DNA of 40,694 bases from an uncultured Treponema sp. (lineage in GTDB: Bacteria; Spirochaetota; Spirochaetia; Treponematales; Treponemataceae), in NCBI GenBank assembly GCA_937885175.1, contig CAKZZO010000068.1, positions 1 through 40,694 on the forward strand. Direction: 5' to 3'. This document shows, piece by piece, positions 24,809 through 33,797 of this stretch. A program made the translations under genes and the position numbers. The notes under the pieces were generated by a model. That model was not told the DNA's origin and ran no database searches. It saw only the letters and a list, made by a program, of their open reading frames with translations. Each line of letters opens with the position of its first letter. The stretch's first letter is position 1.

Positions 24809-24849
24809 TTGCAAAAGTTATTAGTTTATGCTAACATCTATTGCATAAA
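24809..24849 (+). promoter_or_regulatory. Iron-operon promoter with inverted-repeat operator
   Basis: TTGCAA (24809-24814), 17 bp, TAACAT (24832-24837) with an extended TGC before the -10. TTTATGC (24825-24831) and GCATAAA (24843-24849) are perfect arms around an 11-bp centre holding the -10, so a bound regulator would block polymerase. A metal-responsive repressor is the natural guess. Confidence 0.5.
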
Positions 24850-24855
24850 TCTATC

Positions 24856-26382
24856 ATGCGTAAGTTAATTTTATCTTCTTTATTCATTTTTGGTCTTATT
24901 TTTTCGGTTGTGGCGGCAGAAAAGTCATGGAAGTCTGTCGCCAAGGAAATGGAAGGCATTATTGATGATGCCTACAATATTTATGCTGGCGGAAACGCTG
25001 ACGGTGGCTACGAGCGCATGAACAATGCCTATTTCGGTCACTACGAGGTGGACGGATTCGAGCGCAACACGCAGAGCCGCATCGGGGGAAGCCGCGCGGG
25101 AAATGTTGAAGTGCAGTTCAGCCGTGTAAAAGGTGCGATGCGTGCCGGAAAGCCGAATGAAGAGGTGCGAAAAGAAGCCGACACGCTCATTGCCATGCTT
25201 TTTGAGGATGCGGAAAAACTTGACCCGCCCGATATGGCATGGACAGACTTGGCAGAAATCCTTCAAAAAGAATTCTCTGAAGCCGCTGAGATGTATTCTG
25301 AAGGTCATGTAGTCAGGGCAGAGCCGAAATTCCGAAAAGCGTATGCCCGCTACTACGGAAAATCAAACTTTCAGGACAATGTGGCAAAATCTTTGGGAAA
25401 CGCGCGGGATTCGGAAATTGTTGATTTGTACACAAAAACAAAGACGATGATGCTCAATAAAGATTCAAAGCCCACCGTGGTCGCCTCAATCACTGAACTT
25501 TCTGACTTGCTTTCAAAAACTGCTGTCGATTTGACGAAAAAGCAAGGCCGCACGCAGTGGTGGGCAACCGTGGTCGCCTCACTCTTGATTTTGCTCCGCG
25601 AAGGCTTTGAGGCAATCTTGATTGTGGGCGCGATTATCGCCTACCTTCGTAAGAGCGGAAACGAAAGCAATCTTCCCACGGTGTACAAAGGTTCGGTCAT
25701 CGGTATTCTGGCTTCAGTCGTCATGGCACTCATTCTGATTGGCTTAACTAGATTCGGCTTTGAAAGCGGACAGGGGCAGGAAGTCGTTGAGGGCGTTACG
25801 ATGTTTATCGCGGTGGCGGTGCTGTTCTACACCTCAAACTGGATGCTCTCAAAAGCATCGTCAAAGGCGTGGTCAAACTACCTCAAAGGAAAGATTCAGA
25901 CTTCGGTTGACAGCCGCAGTATGTTCTCGCTTGCCTTCACCTGCTTTTTGGCGGTGTTCAGGGAAGGCGCGGAAGTCATTTTGTTCTATCAGGCAATGTT
26001 CAGCGGGAGCGACGGAAACAGCACGGTCTCGGCGGTCATCTTGGGCATGATTATTGCGGTGGTGCTTCTCGTGTTCGTCTACAAGGCGATTATTTTGACT
26101 GGAAAGAAATTGCCGCTAAAGCCGTTCTTTATGGCGACTTCAATCTTGATGCTTGTCATGGTGGTTGCGTTTGTAGGTGGCGGAATCAGCGAATTCGTGG
26201 ATGCGGCTTGGATTCAGCCAAAGCTGGTTGACGGAGTTCCCACGATTTCACTTTTGGGAATCTACCCGTACGCGCAGTCGCTCAGTGCGCAGGGAATCGC
26301 AATTCTCGTCATTGCGGCAAGTCTCGTGCTCGGTCATATTTTATCAAAAGGGAAGAACGAAGAGAAATCTTCTTCAAAATAA
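24856..26382 (+). CDS. FTR1-family iron permease with N-terminal exported domain
   Basis: 508 residues. A signal-like segment (about 2-20) is followed by an extracytoplasmic helical domain (about 21-225) and then seven or so membrane segments. The iron-binding R-E-x-x-E motifs are present twice: REGFE near 247 and REGAE near 368, each in a membrane helix as in yeast Ftr1p and EfeU. It moves iron across the inner membrane and is the first gene of the locus, matching T. pallidum, where an FTR1 permease neighbours Tp34. I start at ATG 24856 (signal peptide begins there); the frame could extend to TTG 24841, inside the operator. A small TAGGTT/AACCTA hairpin follows the stop. Confidence 0.93.
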   Translation: MRKLILSSLFIFGLIFSVVAAEKSWKSVAKEMEGIIDDAYNIYAGGNADGGYERMNNAYFGHYEVDGFERNTQSRIGGSRAGNVEVQFSRVKGAMRAGKPNEEVRKEADTLIAMLFEDAEKLDPPDMAWTDLAEILQKEFSEAAEMYSEGHVVRAEPKFRKAYARYYGKSNFQDNVAKSLGNARDSEIVDLYTKTKTMMLNKDSKPTVVASITELSDLLSKTAVDLTKKQGRTQWWATVVASLLILLREGFEAILIVGAIIAYLRKSGNESNLPTVYKGSVIGILASVVMALILIGLTRFGFESGQGQEVVEGVTMFIAVAVLFYTSNWMLSKASSKAWSNYLKGKIQTSVDSRSMFSLAFTCFLAVFREGAEVILFYQAMFSGSDGNSTVSAVILGMIIAVVLLVFVYKAIILTGKKLPLKPFFMATSILMLVMVVAFVGGGISEFVDAAWIQPKLVDGVPTISLLGIYPYAQSLSAQGIAILVIAASLVLGHILSKGKNEEKSSSK

Positions 26383-26410
26383 ATTAGGTTAAAACCTACA
26401 AGGAGTTTTT

Positions 26411-27046
26411 ATGAAAAAGACATTGTCTTTTATTATGGTCGCTGCACTCGCAGTAACAACAGTTTTCGCATGGCCTTGGTCAAAGAAAGATGACAAAAAG
26501 GCTTCATCAGCAGCTAAAGAGGTTGCAGAAGAAGATGCAGGCGGATTCGTTGAGCATGACATCGGCGACGAGCAGCAGGCTGGCTTCCTCGCAGTCAATG
26601 GAGTTTACTTCCAGGCCGTTGACATGAAATCAGGCGAAGGAAACATCCAGAAAGGCGCTGACTTCACAATGCATATTGAGGCAGATATCGCCGCTATGGA
26701 AAATGATTTGGGATTCGTCGTTGACCAGTTCGTTCCTGGCTTGACAGTCGAATATGAAATCGTTGACCAGAAGTCAAAAAATGTTGTCACAAAGGGAACA
26801 TTCATGCAGATGAACGCTTCTGACGGTCCTCACTACGGAGCTAACATCAACTTGAACCAGGCTGGAACTTACACAGCCCGCTTCATCATCCACAGCCCGG
26901 CTGAAAACAACTACTTCATCCATACAGATGATGACACAAAGCCAGGCTCAACATTGCAGAAATACTGGAAGAATGACAAACCGCTCACAGTCGAATTCAA
27001 AGACTGGGTATTCGACGGAAAGAAAGTTCAGCCAGAATTTAACTAA
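26411..27046 (+). CDS. P19/Tp34-family periplasmic iron-binding protein
   Basis: 211 residues with a Sec signal peptide (MKKTLSFIMVAALAVTTVFA) and the P19/Tp34 (Fe2+ transport, iron-dependent periplasmic) domain. Visible are VNGVYFQAVDMKSGEG, FTMHIEADIAAMEN, FVPGLTVEYEI, FMQMNASDGPHYGANI and ARFIIHSPAENNYFIHTDDDT. The Met/His/Glu-rich positions are those used for metal in the family (Met and His in FMQM..GPHYG; Glu/Asp in DMKSGEG). It captures iron, and often copper, in the periplasm and passes it to the FTR1 permease. The T. pallidum homologue Tp34 is a lipoprotein, whereas this one has no lipobox Cys. AGGAG precedes ATG. A terminator follows, so this gene and FTR1 may be made in excess over the rest. 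Confidence 0.93.
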   Translation: MKKTLSFIMVAALAVTTVFAWPWSKKDDKKASSAAKEVAEEDAGGFVEHDIGDEQQAGFLAVNGVYFQAVDMKSGEGNIQKGADFTMHIEADIAAMENDLGFVVDQFVPGLTVEYEIVDQKSKNVVTKGTFMQMNASDGPHYGANINLNQAGTYTARFIIHSPAENNYFIHTDDDTKPGSTLQKYWKNDKPLTVEFKDWVFDGKKVQPEFN

Positions 27047-27073
27047 CAGAAAGCAGAATTCATCTCTGTAAAA

Positions 27074-27106
27074 AAAATCCACAGTTCTGCTTGGACTGTG
27101 GATTTT
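27074..27106 (+). terminator. Terminator between P19 and DUF2318 genes
   Basis: AAAATCCACAGT (27074-27085) pairs perfectly with ACTGTGGATTTT (27095-27106), loop 9 nt, T-rich tail. Placed inside the iron locus, it probably attenuates transcription into the downstream genes. Confidence 0.8.
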
Positions 27107-27128
27107 AACTTTTTCTACTGGAACTTCT

Positions 27129-28373
27129 ATGGCTAAAAATTTGTTTGAAGTGGTGCAATATCTTTTTATCCCCTTTGTACTGCTTGGTTTTGTATGTGCG
27201 TCAACAGTGCGCTTCGATTCAGAAAAATTAAAAAGACGATTTTGGAAAGCGCTTGCGATTCTGGCAATTCTTGTTCTCGCCGTCTCTTTTTTACGCGAAA
27301 AGCGTCTTATCCGCTACAATCAGATTAACAATATCTATCTTTTAGTCGCTTCTCTTGTTCTTGGACTAGGCTATACTGTTTTGAACTGGCTTCGCCTTCC
27401 ACGGCTAAAAATACTCACTATTTGCACAGGCTTTATTTTTGTTGCCTGTCATCTTTTTTACAGCATTCCCCTTGTTTTCTCCCTTCCCTTTCATTTTTTG
27501 GGAATGTACGACACTTATTTTTCTACGATGTATCTTGCAAAATGCACGGGCTATCTTTTTGGCTGGCTTCTCTCTGCTTTGAGCGCATGGGCGGTCTACA
27601 AAATCCTTACCCGTTCCTCTGAGAAAATAAATGCCCTTGTTCTTTCTTCAATTTATCTTATAAGCGGCTTCATCTCATTCGTCGCAATCGTGGGAATCAT
27701 CAATTCTTATTACAGAAGAAAGATTAAAATTCCCGCGGGACTTAGAAAATCCCTTCCCCAGCTGATTACGGCTGAGAACCTGATTTTCTTCTTTGCGATT
27801 CTCGTGATTATCGTTTTGGCAGTGGCTTTTTTCCTCTACCACAGGAAAATTCACGGCGAATATACAAATCCCGCTGAACACAGAAAATTAAAGGCTTATG
27901 CGCGGAATAACCGCCGCTGGGCAGGCTTTGCTCTCTTTTTGTGTCTTCTCGTCTGGCTTGATATGACGGTCATCAAAAATCTTGCCAACAAAATCGCGGA
28001 GCTTTCTCCCTCGGAAGAATTTCAACTCGAAGGAAATGAGATTTTTATTCCTCTGGAGCAGGTTTCTGACGGCCACTTGCACCGCTTCACCTGGACAAAC
28101 GATGCCAGCAAGGGAATCCGCTTTATCATCGTACAGAAAAAAGGAACGAGCTTTGGCGTGGGATTTGATGCCTGCGATGTCTGCGGCGATGTAGGCTATT
28201 ACGAGCGAAAGGACGAAGTCGTCTGCAACCGATGCGATGTTGTGATGAACAAGAGCACAATCGGCCTTAAAGGCGGCTGTAATCCAGTTCCCCTCTTCTC
28301 CCGAATCGAAAACGGCGGAATCATAATCCTGACCGACGATTTACAGAAAGAAGCCCACAGGTTCAAAAATTAG
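27129..28373 (+). CDS. DUF2318 membrane protein of the P19 iron system
   Basis: 414 residues. About eight membrane segments fill residues 8-290. The C-terminal extracytoplasmic DUF2318 domain (about 305-410) carries CDVCGDVGYYERKDEVVCNRCDVVMN and IGLKGGCNPVPL, i.e. two C-x2-C pairs and the GGCNP box. The cysteines suggest a redox or metal (Fe-S or haem-like) site. In the Campylobacter p19 locus the equivalent gene sits in the same place between p19 and the FtsX-type permeases. Ribosome site is weak (GGAA). It is the first gene after the internal terminator. Confidence 0.9.
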   Translation: MAKNLFEVVQYLFIPFVLLGFVCASTVRFDSEKLKRRFWKALAILAILVLAVSFLREKRLIRYNQINNIYLLVASLVLGLGYTVLNWLRLPRLKILTICTGFIFVACHLFYSIPLVFSLPFHFLGMYDTYFSTMYLAKCTGYLFGWLLSALSAWAVYKILTRSSEKINALVLSSIYLISGFISFVAIVGIINSYYRRKIKIPAGLRKSLPQLITAENLIFFFAILVIIVLAVAFFLYHRKIHGEYTNPAEHRKLKAYARNNRRWAGFALFLCLLVWLDMTVIKNLANKIAELSPSEEFQLEGNEIFIPLEQVSDGHLHRFTWTNDASKGIRFIIVQKKGTSFGVGFDACDVCGDVGYYERKDEVVCNRCDVVMNKSTIGLKGGCNPVPLFSRIENGGIIILTDDLQKEAHRFKN

Positions 28374-28383
28374 GAGCGATTTT

Positions 28384-29670
28384 ATGTTTTTTCGTATGGT
28401 GATTCGCGCGCTGGTGCGGCAATGGAAAAAAATGCTGATGATTGCCTTTACGATTGCCTTGGGTGCCTCCCTTGCAACGGCAATGCTCAATGTCATGTTT
28501 GATGTGGGCGACAAGGTGAATCAGGAACTGAAGACTTACGGAGCTAATATCCGCGTTCTTCCCCAGAGTGCCAGCATTATGAGCGATATGTACGGAATTG
28601 AAAATGAGTCTTTCCTTCGTGAAGACGAACTGGGAAAACTCAAAACGATTTTCTGGGCTTTCAATATTGTAGATTTTTCCCCCTATCTTGAAGGAAAAGC
28701 CCTGCTTGCAGACGGAAGCGAAATCAAGGTAAGTGGAACTTGGTTCAATCATCATCTGGCCCTGCCCACAGGCGAGGAGCTGGACACGGGCATGGTCGCC
28801 ATGAAAAAGTGGTGGACTGTCACCGGCGACTGGCTCTCTGACGGAGAAGATTCTCTTTCTGATTCGGCAAAAGGCATGGTGGGAACGGAACTGGCCAAGA
28901 AAAAAGGCCTTCACTTGGGAGATAAAATTTCACTTTCTACAAGGAAAGGAAATGAAAGGCTCGTCACCGTGGCAGGAATTTTTGACGCGGGCGGAGATGA
29001 AGACGAGTACGCTTATCTGACTCTTTCTGACGCGCAAAAACTCTTTGACAAAAGCGGCCTCATTTCTTCGATTGAAGTCAGTGCCCTTACAACTCCCGAC
29101 AATGATTTGGCGAGAAAGGCGGCTCAGGATCCAACGGCCTTAAACCAGATGGACTGGGACACCTGGTACTGCACGGCTTATGTCAGCTCAATCTGCTATC
29201 AGATTCAGGAAGTGATTTCAAATTCCGTGGCAAAGGCCGTAAGGCAGGTGGCGGAGAGCGAGGGAGCGATTTTGAACAAGACCCAGCTTCTCATGCTTTT
29301 GATTACGATTTTAAGCCTGATTGGCTCGGCTCTGGGAATCTCAAATCTCGTAACGGCAAGCGTCATGGAGAGGAGCAAGGAAATCGGTCTTTTAAAGGCA
29401 ATAGGAGCATACGACGGCCCGATTTCTGCCCTCATTCTCACGGAGATTCTGATTACGGCTGTGGCAGGCGGCGTCTTGGGCTATTTTGCGGGCTTGGGCT
29501 TTGCTCAAATCATCGGTCAGTCAGTTTTTGACTCAGCGATTACGATTAAAGTGACGGTGATTCCCCTTGTGGCGATTTTGATTTTCGTCGTCACCTTGTC
29601 GGGCTCCCTTCCCTCAATCAGACTTTTGCTTTCCCTTAAACCGGCAGAAGTCTTGCATGGAGGACATTAA
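28384..29670 (+). CDS. FtsX/MacB-type ABC permease 1 of the iron locus
   Basis: 428 residues: one N-terminal membrane helix (about 16-38), a large periplasmic domain (about 40-300), then three helices (about 303-328, 350-375, 395-418), the MacB/FtsX layout. TASVMERSKEIGLLKAIGAYDG near 320-342 is the usual cytoplasmic coupling motif. Such permeases usually do mechanical work on periplasmic partners rather than carry solutes, so it may act on P19 or the DUF2318 domain. AGGAG precedes ATG, and the end overlaps the next gene's start by one base (TAATG). Confidence 0.88.
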   Translation: MFFRMVIRALVRQWKKMLMIAFTIALGASLATAMLNVMFDVGDKVNQELKTYGANIRVLPQSASIMSDMYGIENESFLREDELGKLKTIFWAFNIVDFSPYLEGKALLADGSEIKVSGTWFNHHLALPTGEELDTGMVAMKKWWTVTGDWLSDGEDSLSDSAKGMVGTELAKKKGLHLGDKISLSTRKGNERLVTVAGIFDAGGDEDEYAYLTLSDAQKLFDKSGLISSIEVSALTTPDNDLARKAAQDPTALNQMDWDTWYCTAYVSSICYQIQEVISNSVAKAVRQVAESEGAILNKTQLLMLLITILSLIGSALGISNLVTASVMERSKEIGLLKAIGAYDGPISALILTEILITAVAGGVLGYFAGLGFAQIIGQSVFDSAITIKVTVIPLVAILIFVVTLSGSLPSIRLLLSLKPAEVLHGGH

Positions 29671-30803
29671 TGACCAGACAGAGAATGTATTTCAAGATGA
29701 TAACAAGCTCCCTTATGAGGCGTCGGTCGCGTATGCTTGTGGCTTTGCTGGCTGTGGCTATCGGGGCGACAATTTTAAGCGGACTTGTTACGATTTACTA
29801 CGATGTTCCCCGGCAGATGGCCCAGGAATTCCGCTCTTACGGCGCGAATTTGCTTCTGGTTTCGCCGGACACGAATCCCCTTAAAATGGAGAGCGTGAAT
29901 CATGCGGAGACGATAATTCCCAGCGGAAAGCTTGTGGGGCTTACTCCCTTCCGCTACGAGACTGTAAAAATCAATAATCAGCCCTTTATGGCGGCGGGAA
30001 CGGATTTCAGCCAAGTGCAGAAAACTTCTCCTTACTGGCTGGTCTCAGGAACTTACCCAAAAACAGAAAATGAAGTCCTTTTGGGACAGACCGTGGCGGC
30101 GGCACTGGCCTTGAATGCAGGCGAAGAAGTCGTGCTTAACGGAATTGATTCTTTGGAAAAGCCTTTCAGCGAGAAATTCAAGATTTCAGGCATCTTGCAG
30201 ACCGGCGGTAGCGAGGAAGAATGTGTGTATCTTTCCCTCGAAAAACTGGAGAACTTGATGAAATCCTCCGGTCTTCTTGATGTGGCTGAATGTTCCGTCA
30301 GCGAGAGCGGAAAAGGGCTTGAAAACATAGCGAATACAATTTCCGCCAATGTGGAGGGAGTAAATCCCCGGCTGGTAAAGCGACTGGCAAAATCAGAAGG
30401 CACGGTTCTGAAAAAACTCCAGTCTCTTGTCTACATCGTCACGTTGGTCGTTTTGATTTTGACCATGGTTTGCGTCGCCACAACAATGATGGCGGTTGTG
30501 GCAGAAAGGCGGCAGGAAATCGGCCTAAAAAAATCCCTGGGGGCTTCAAATCAGAGCATCGTCTGCGAATTTCTGGGCGAGGGCTTGTTCCTGGGGGCTT
30601 TGGGCGGCATTCTGGGCGTAATCTTAGGCTTTGCCTTCGCCCAGGCGGTGAGCGTAAATGTCTTTATGAGAAGCATTTCCTTCCAGCCGCTTTTAATCCC
30701 GGTCACGATTTTAGTGAGCGTGCTGGTTACGGGCTTAGCCTGCCTGCTCCCAGTTCGGAGCGCAACAGAGGTAGACCCTGCATTAGTTTTAAAAGGAGAA
30801 TAA
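29670..30803 (+). CDS. FtsX/MacB-type ABC permease 2 of the iron locus
   Basis: 377 residues with the same topology as its neighbour: helix about 20-42, periplasmic domain about 43-250, three helices about 255-285, 300-330, 343-365. The coupling motif is AERRQEIGLKKSLGASNQSI near 272-291. It probably forms a heterodimer with permease 1. GGAGG lies at the end of the upstream gene. Two bases separate its stop from the ATPase start. Confidence 0.88.
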   Translation: MTRQRMYFKMITSSLMRRRSRMLVALLAVAIGATILSGLVTIYYDVPRQMAQEFRSYGANLLLVSPDTNPLKMESVNHAETIIPSGKLVGLTPFRYETVKINNQPFMAAGTDFSQVQKTSPYWLVSGTYPKTENEVLLGQTVAAALALNAGEEVVLNGIDSLEKPFSEKFKISGILQTGGSEEECVYLSLEKLENLMKSSGLLDVAECSVSESGKGLENIANTISANVEGVNPRLVKRLAKSEGTVLKKLQSLVYIVTLVVLILTMVCVATTMMAVVAERRQEIGLKKSLGASNQSIVCEFLGEGLFLGALGGILGVILGFAFAQAVSVNVFMRSISFQPLLIPVTILVSVLVTGLACLLPVRSATEVDPALVLKGE

Positions 30804-30805
30804 TT

Positions 30806-31483
30806 ATGGCATTACTTGAATTGAAGGACATTTCTAAAATATATTCAGGCGGAACGGTCAAGGCTTTGAATGATGTGAGCCTCACCGTGGAAAAAGGCGA
30901 ATGGGTGGCGATTATGGGCCCCAGCGGCTCCGGAAAATCCACGATGATGAACATAATCGGCTGCATGGACAAACCTTCCATGGGGCAGGTGATTTTGGAT
31001 GGCAAGGACATCGCTCAAGAGTCCAGCAAAAGCCTGACCCAAATCCGGCGGGACAAAATCGGCCTTATTTTCCAGCAATTTCACTTGGTGAACTACCTAA
31101 CAGCCCTGGAAAATGTGATGGTCGCCCAGTATTACCACTCCATGCCCGACGAAAAAGAAGCCATGGAAGCCTTGGAGCGGGTGGGACTGGCCGAGCGGGC
31201 AAAACACCTTCCAAGCCAGCTTTCTGGCGGTGAGCAGCAGCGAGTCTGCATCGCCCGCGCACTTATAAATCATCCCCAGCTGATTCTTGCCGACGAGCCG
31301 ACGGGAAATCTTGACGAGGCCAACGAAAACATGGTCATCGACATTTTCAAAAAACTCCATGCCGAAGGGCGCACGATTATCGTCGTTACCCACGCGCCGG
31401 AAGTGGCTTCATTTGCAGAGCGCACGGTGGTTCTTGAGCACGGAAAATACGCAAGGGAAATAAAAAACGGCGTAAATCCCTGA
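30806..31483 (+). CDS. ABC ATPase of the FtsX-type iron-locus module
   Basis: 225 residues, LolD/MacB-type. Walker A GPSGSGKST near 38-46, Q loop IFQQFHLV near 93, signature LSGGEQQR near 141-148, Walker B LILADEPTGNLD near 160-171, H loop VVTHAPE near 195. AGGAG is placed seven bases before ATG. A frame starting at 30470 would overlap the permease gene and is not used. The gene ends two bases before the convergent flavoprotein gene. Confidence 0.94.
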   Translation: MALLELKDISKIYSGGTVKALNDVSLTVEKGEWVAIMGPSGSGKSTMMNIIGCMDKPSMGQVILDGKDIAQESSKSLTQIRRDKIGLIFQQFHLVNYLTALENVMVAQYYHSMPDEKEAMEALERVGLAERAKHLPSQLSGGEQQRVCIARALINHPQLILADEPTGNLDEANENMVIDIFKKLHAEGRTIIVVTHAPEVASFAERTVVLEHGKYAREIKNGVNP

Positions 31484-31485
31484 GA

Positions 31486-33231
31486 TTATTTTCCGATAAA
31501 GCTAAGGGCACTGTCTGCCGCAATCTTCCCGAAAACGCAAATGTCGGCAACAGCGTTCCCGCCAAGACGGTTTGCCCCGTGTACGCCTCCAGTCACTTCA
31601 CCTGCGGCAAAGAGGGCGAGAATCGGCTTTCCGTCATTGTTCAAGACTTCGGCGTTCGCATTGATTTTTAACCCGCCCATAGTGTGATGAATCGCAGGCT
31701 CACATTCCACCGCATAAAACGGTGCGTTTGAAATCGGGTGATCCATGCTCGCTTTGGGACGAGCAAAATCAGGGTCAGCTCCCGTGCTGACATAGGAATT
31801 GTAATCTGAAATCGTTTTTTCAAATTCTGAAAGCGGGACACCTATTTTCTCCGCAAGGTCTGAGAGCGTTGCCCCTTCCGAAAGCAGGCCTTCTTTCGCA
31901 TACTCTTCGATTGCTTTGAGAGAATCGCGCACGCTCTGGTCAAAAACAAGATAAGCGGTTTTACCTTTCCCCCTCAGTATCGCCGCAGAAACAATGTCAC
32001 GCGTCTCCATTTCATTCACAAAGCGTTTTCCATCGTGAGAAACAAGAATCGCGCCATTGCCACGCACGGCTTCCGTAATCATAATGCCCGTATTCACGAC
32101 GACAGTTGGATGTGTCTGAATCTGCGCCATTTGCGTGAGGGCGGCATTGAATTTCTCGACCATTTTAAAAGCATCTCCCGTCGCGCCCTTATGGTTCGTC
32201 GTAGAAAATCCGTTGAGGGAAGTGTTATAGAAAGTGACCATATCAAGATTTGCTCCAAAACCGCCTGTCGCAAGGATAATTGCCTTTGCTTTTATTGTAT
32301 ACTCGCCTCCCGATGCAGAAACACGCACGGCTCCGGCCCTTTGGGAATCTGACTCGCTTGGCAAAATATCAATGACCCTGTTGTTCAGCCGAATATCAGC
32401 CCCCTGGGCGAGAGCCGCCTTGTGAAGAAGCGGAACAAGATGCGCACCGATTGCCGTTCCGCCCTGAGGACGGTGAATACGCCGGTTCGTTGCCCCGCCG
32501 AACATTCCGACATCGCTCAAATCCGCACCGATTATATCCGACTGAAGCCACTCAACGATTGCGGAAGAATTATCCACAAGCGTATGAACCAAAGTCTCAT
32601 CGTTCAGATATTTTCCGCCTTTCATCGTATCCTCAAAGAAAACTTCGGGCGAGTCTTTTATGCCAAGTTTTTCCTGTTCTTTTGTATAAGAAGCATTGAT
32701 TCCGCCAGTAGAATAATTCGTATTTCCGCCGACAATGCCCATTTTTTCGAGGACAATGACCTTTGCGCCTTTGCTTGCGGCTTCCGTGGCGGCAACAAGC
32801 CCTGCCCCTCCTGCGCCGACAATCACGATGTCACATTCAGTGTCCTCATAGCTCGCCTCCGCCTTTTTCGTTCCGCTGGCAGAAGCAAGCGCGTCATCAA
32901 AGGCATCGAGAAGTCCGTTTGAAGTGAGGGTCGCCCCGCTGACAACATCAATATCGTTTGTAGAACCTTGTTCTTTGAAAGCCGAAAGAATCGATTCCAT
33001 TGCAGGCTGCGCAATTTCAGGCGTCTCGTCATTCGAAATAATTTTCGCGTCAGAAACAGAGCCGCCTGTAACCGTGACGGAAACCGTAATGTCGCCGTTA
33101 CGCCCCGAGCCTACGCCCGTGTATGTTCCGTCTCGCAGGGGAGACTTTTTAATACAGGATGCCACAGAAAAAACAACAAGAGAAAGGAGAATCGTTCTGA
33201 ATATTTTTAGCGTTTTGTGCAATTCGTTCAT
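31486..33231 (-). CDS. Exported FMN- and FAD-containing reductase lipoprotein (fumarate/urocanate reductase family)
   Basis: 581 residues. Lipobox VASC puts the lipid on Cys 26. An FMN_bind domain (about 33-118) carries D95-VVSGA-T101, the D-x-x-S-G-A-T site where ApbE links FMN to threonine. The FAD_binding_2 domain begins with IVGAGGAGLVAATE (about 137-150). Catalytic positions of the fumarate reductase family are retained: H374 (IQTHPT), R411 (METRDI), H515-H516 (AIHHTMGG) and R555 (HGANRLGG). It should reduce an unsaturated acid, or serve as electron carrier, outside the cytoplasmic membrane. Lying between two iron/ABC modules, it may feed electrons to ferric iron reduction; that is inference. 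The SD is GGGGCGGA before ATG. Confidence 0.9.
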   Translation of the reverse strand: MNELHKTLKIFRTILLSLVVFSVASCIKKSPLRDGTYTGVGSGRNGDITVSVTVTGGSVSDAKIISNDETPEIAQPAMESILSAFKEQGSTNDIDVVSGATLTSNGLLDAFDDALASASGTKKAEASYEDTECDIVIVGAGGAGLVAATEAASKGAKVIVLEKMGIVGGNTNYSTGGINASYTKEQEKLGIKDSPEVFFEDTMKGGKYLNDETLVHTLVDNSSAIVEWLQSDIIGADLSDVGMFGGATNRRIHRPQGGTAIGAHLVPLLHKAALAQGADIRLNNRVIDILPSESDSQRAGAVRVSASGGEYTIKAKAIILATGGFGANLDMVTFYNTSLNGFSTTNHKGATGDAFKMVEKFNAALTQMAQIQTHPTVVVNTGIMITEAVRGNGAILVSHDGKRFVNEMETRDIVSAAILRGKGKTAYLVFDQSVRDSLKAIEEYAKEGLLSEGATLSDLAEKIGVPLSEFEKTISDYNSYVSTGADPDFARPKASMDHPISNAPFYAVECEPAIHHTMGGLKINANAEVLNNDGKPILALFAAGEVTGGVHGANRLGGNAVADICVFGKIAADSALSFIGK

Positions 33232-33282
33232 ATATTCCGCCCCGAAAAAGTTAATTTTAAGTTTTTGTTACTATATAATAAC

Positions 33283-33304
33283 ATTTACTTTTTTTTAGGT
33301 AAAT
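33283..33304. promoter_or_regulatory. ATTTAC/GTAAAT inverted repeat upstream of the flavoprotein gene
   Basis: ATTTAC (33283-33288) and GTAAAT (33299-33304) flank a 10-bp spacer in the divergent region. ATTTAC also occurs in direct repeats ahead of the second flavoprotein gene, which hints at a shared operator. Confidence 0.25.
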
Positions 33305-33326
33305 ACCCAGAAAGTTCTTGCATGTA

Positions 33327-33355
33327 TTGACAATATGCTCCGATTTTCATATGCT
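33327..33355 (+). promoter_or_regulatory. Promoter of the DUF4418 module
   Basis: A perfect TTGACA (33327-33332), 17 bp, TATGCT (33350-33355). The leader of about 28 nt contains TTAGC-aaaa-GCTAA and AAGGAG before ATG 33390. Confidence 0.6.
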
Positions 33356-33389
33356 TTTCGAGTTAGCAAAAGCTAATTAAGGAGCCTTT

Positions 33390-33797
33390 ATGAAAAAAGT
33401 TTCTTTCATCGATGTTATTCTTTTTGTCCTCTCGGCCATTCTTTTTTTTGGAACGATTTTTGTATTCCATGCCTGTCCAGCAAAAGATGACGGCTCATGG
33501 ATGGTCTGCCACTGGGCTGAGCACGGTGTTATTGCGCTCTCTTCAGGGCTTTTTATTATTGCACTTGCACGGCTTTTTATCGCCGACAGCAAAATCAAAG
33601 CCGGGTTCTCGCTCGCATTCGTGCCTTTTTCGGTTCTGACGGCTCTTGTTCCGGGCATTTTCATAAACCTGTGCAGAATGAAAGACATGCGCTGCCATGC
33701 AGTCATGCGTCCCAGTGTCATTGTTCTTTCGGTTTTGTTGTGCGTTCTTTCTGTCATCGACTTAATCGTCCGCCAAAAGAATAAATCGGAGTCTTAA
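33390..33797 (+). CDS. DUF4418 membrane protein
   Basis: 135 residues, four membrane segments (about 7-27, 45-64, 73-93, 106-126). Between TM1 and TM2 lies the conserved extracytoplasmic loop FHACPAKDDGSWMVCHWAEHG, with two Cys and three His, which could bind metal or form a disulfide. RCHAVMRP lies before the last helix. The family has no known function. It overlaps the following FtsX permease gene (TAATGA), and that pairing is typical. The location within an iron locus suggests a role in metal or redox handling. Confidence 0.82.
   Translation: MKKVSFIDVILFVLSAILFFGTIFVFHACPAKDDGSWMVCHWAEHGVIALSSGLFIIALARLFIADSKIKAGFSLAFVPFSVLTALVPGIFINLCRMKDMRCHAVMRPSVIVLSVLLCVLSVIDLIVRQKNKSES

Noticed and set aside
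24021..24837. TATGCTAACAT found both in the IS remnant and at the FTR1 promoter as a shared regulator site
   Set aside because: The eleven bases are mostly an extended -10 box, so similarity is expected without a common regulator.
30470..30805. 337-residue version of the ABC ATPase
   Set aside because: The extra part is an out-of-frame reading of the permease gene; ATG 30806 has AGGAG and gives a standard N-terminus.
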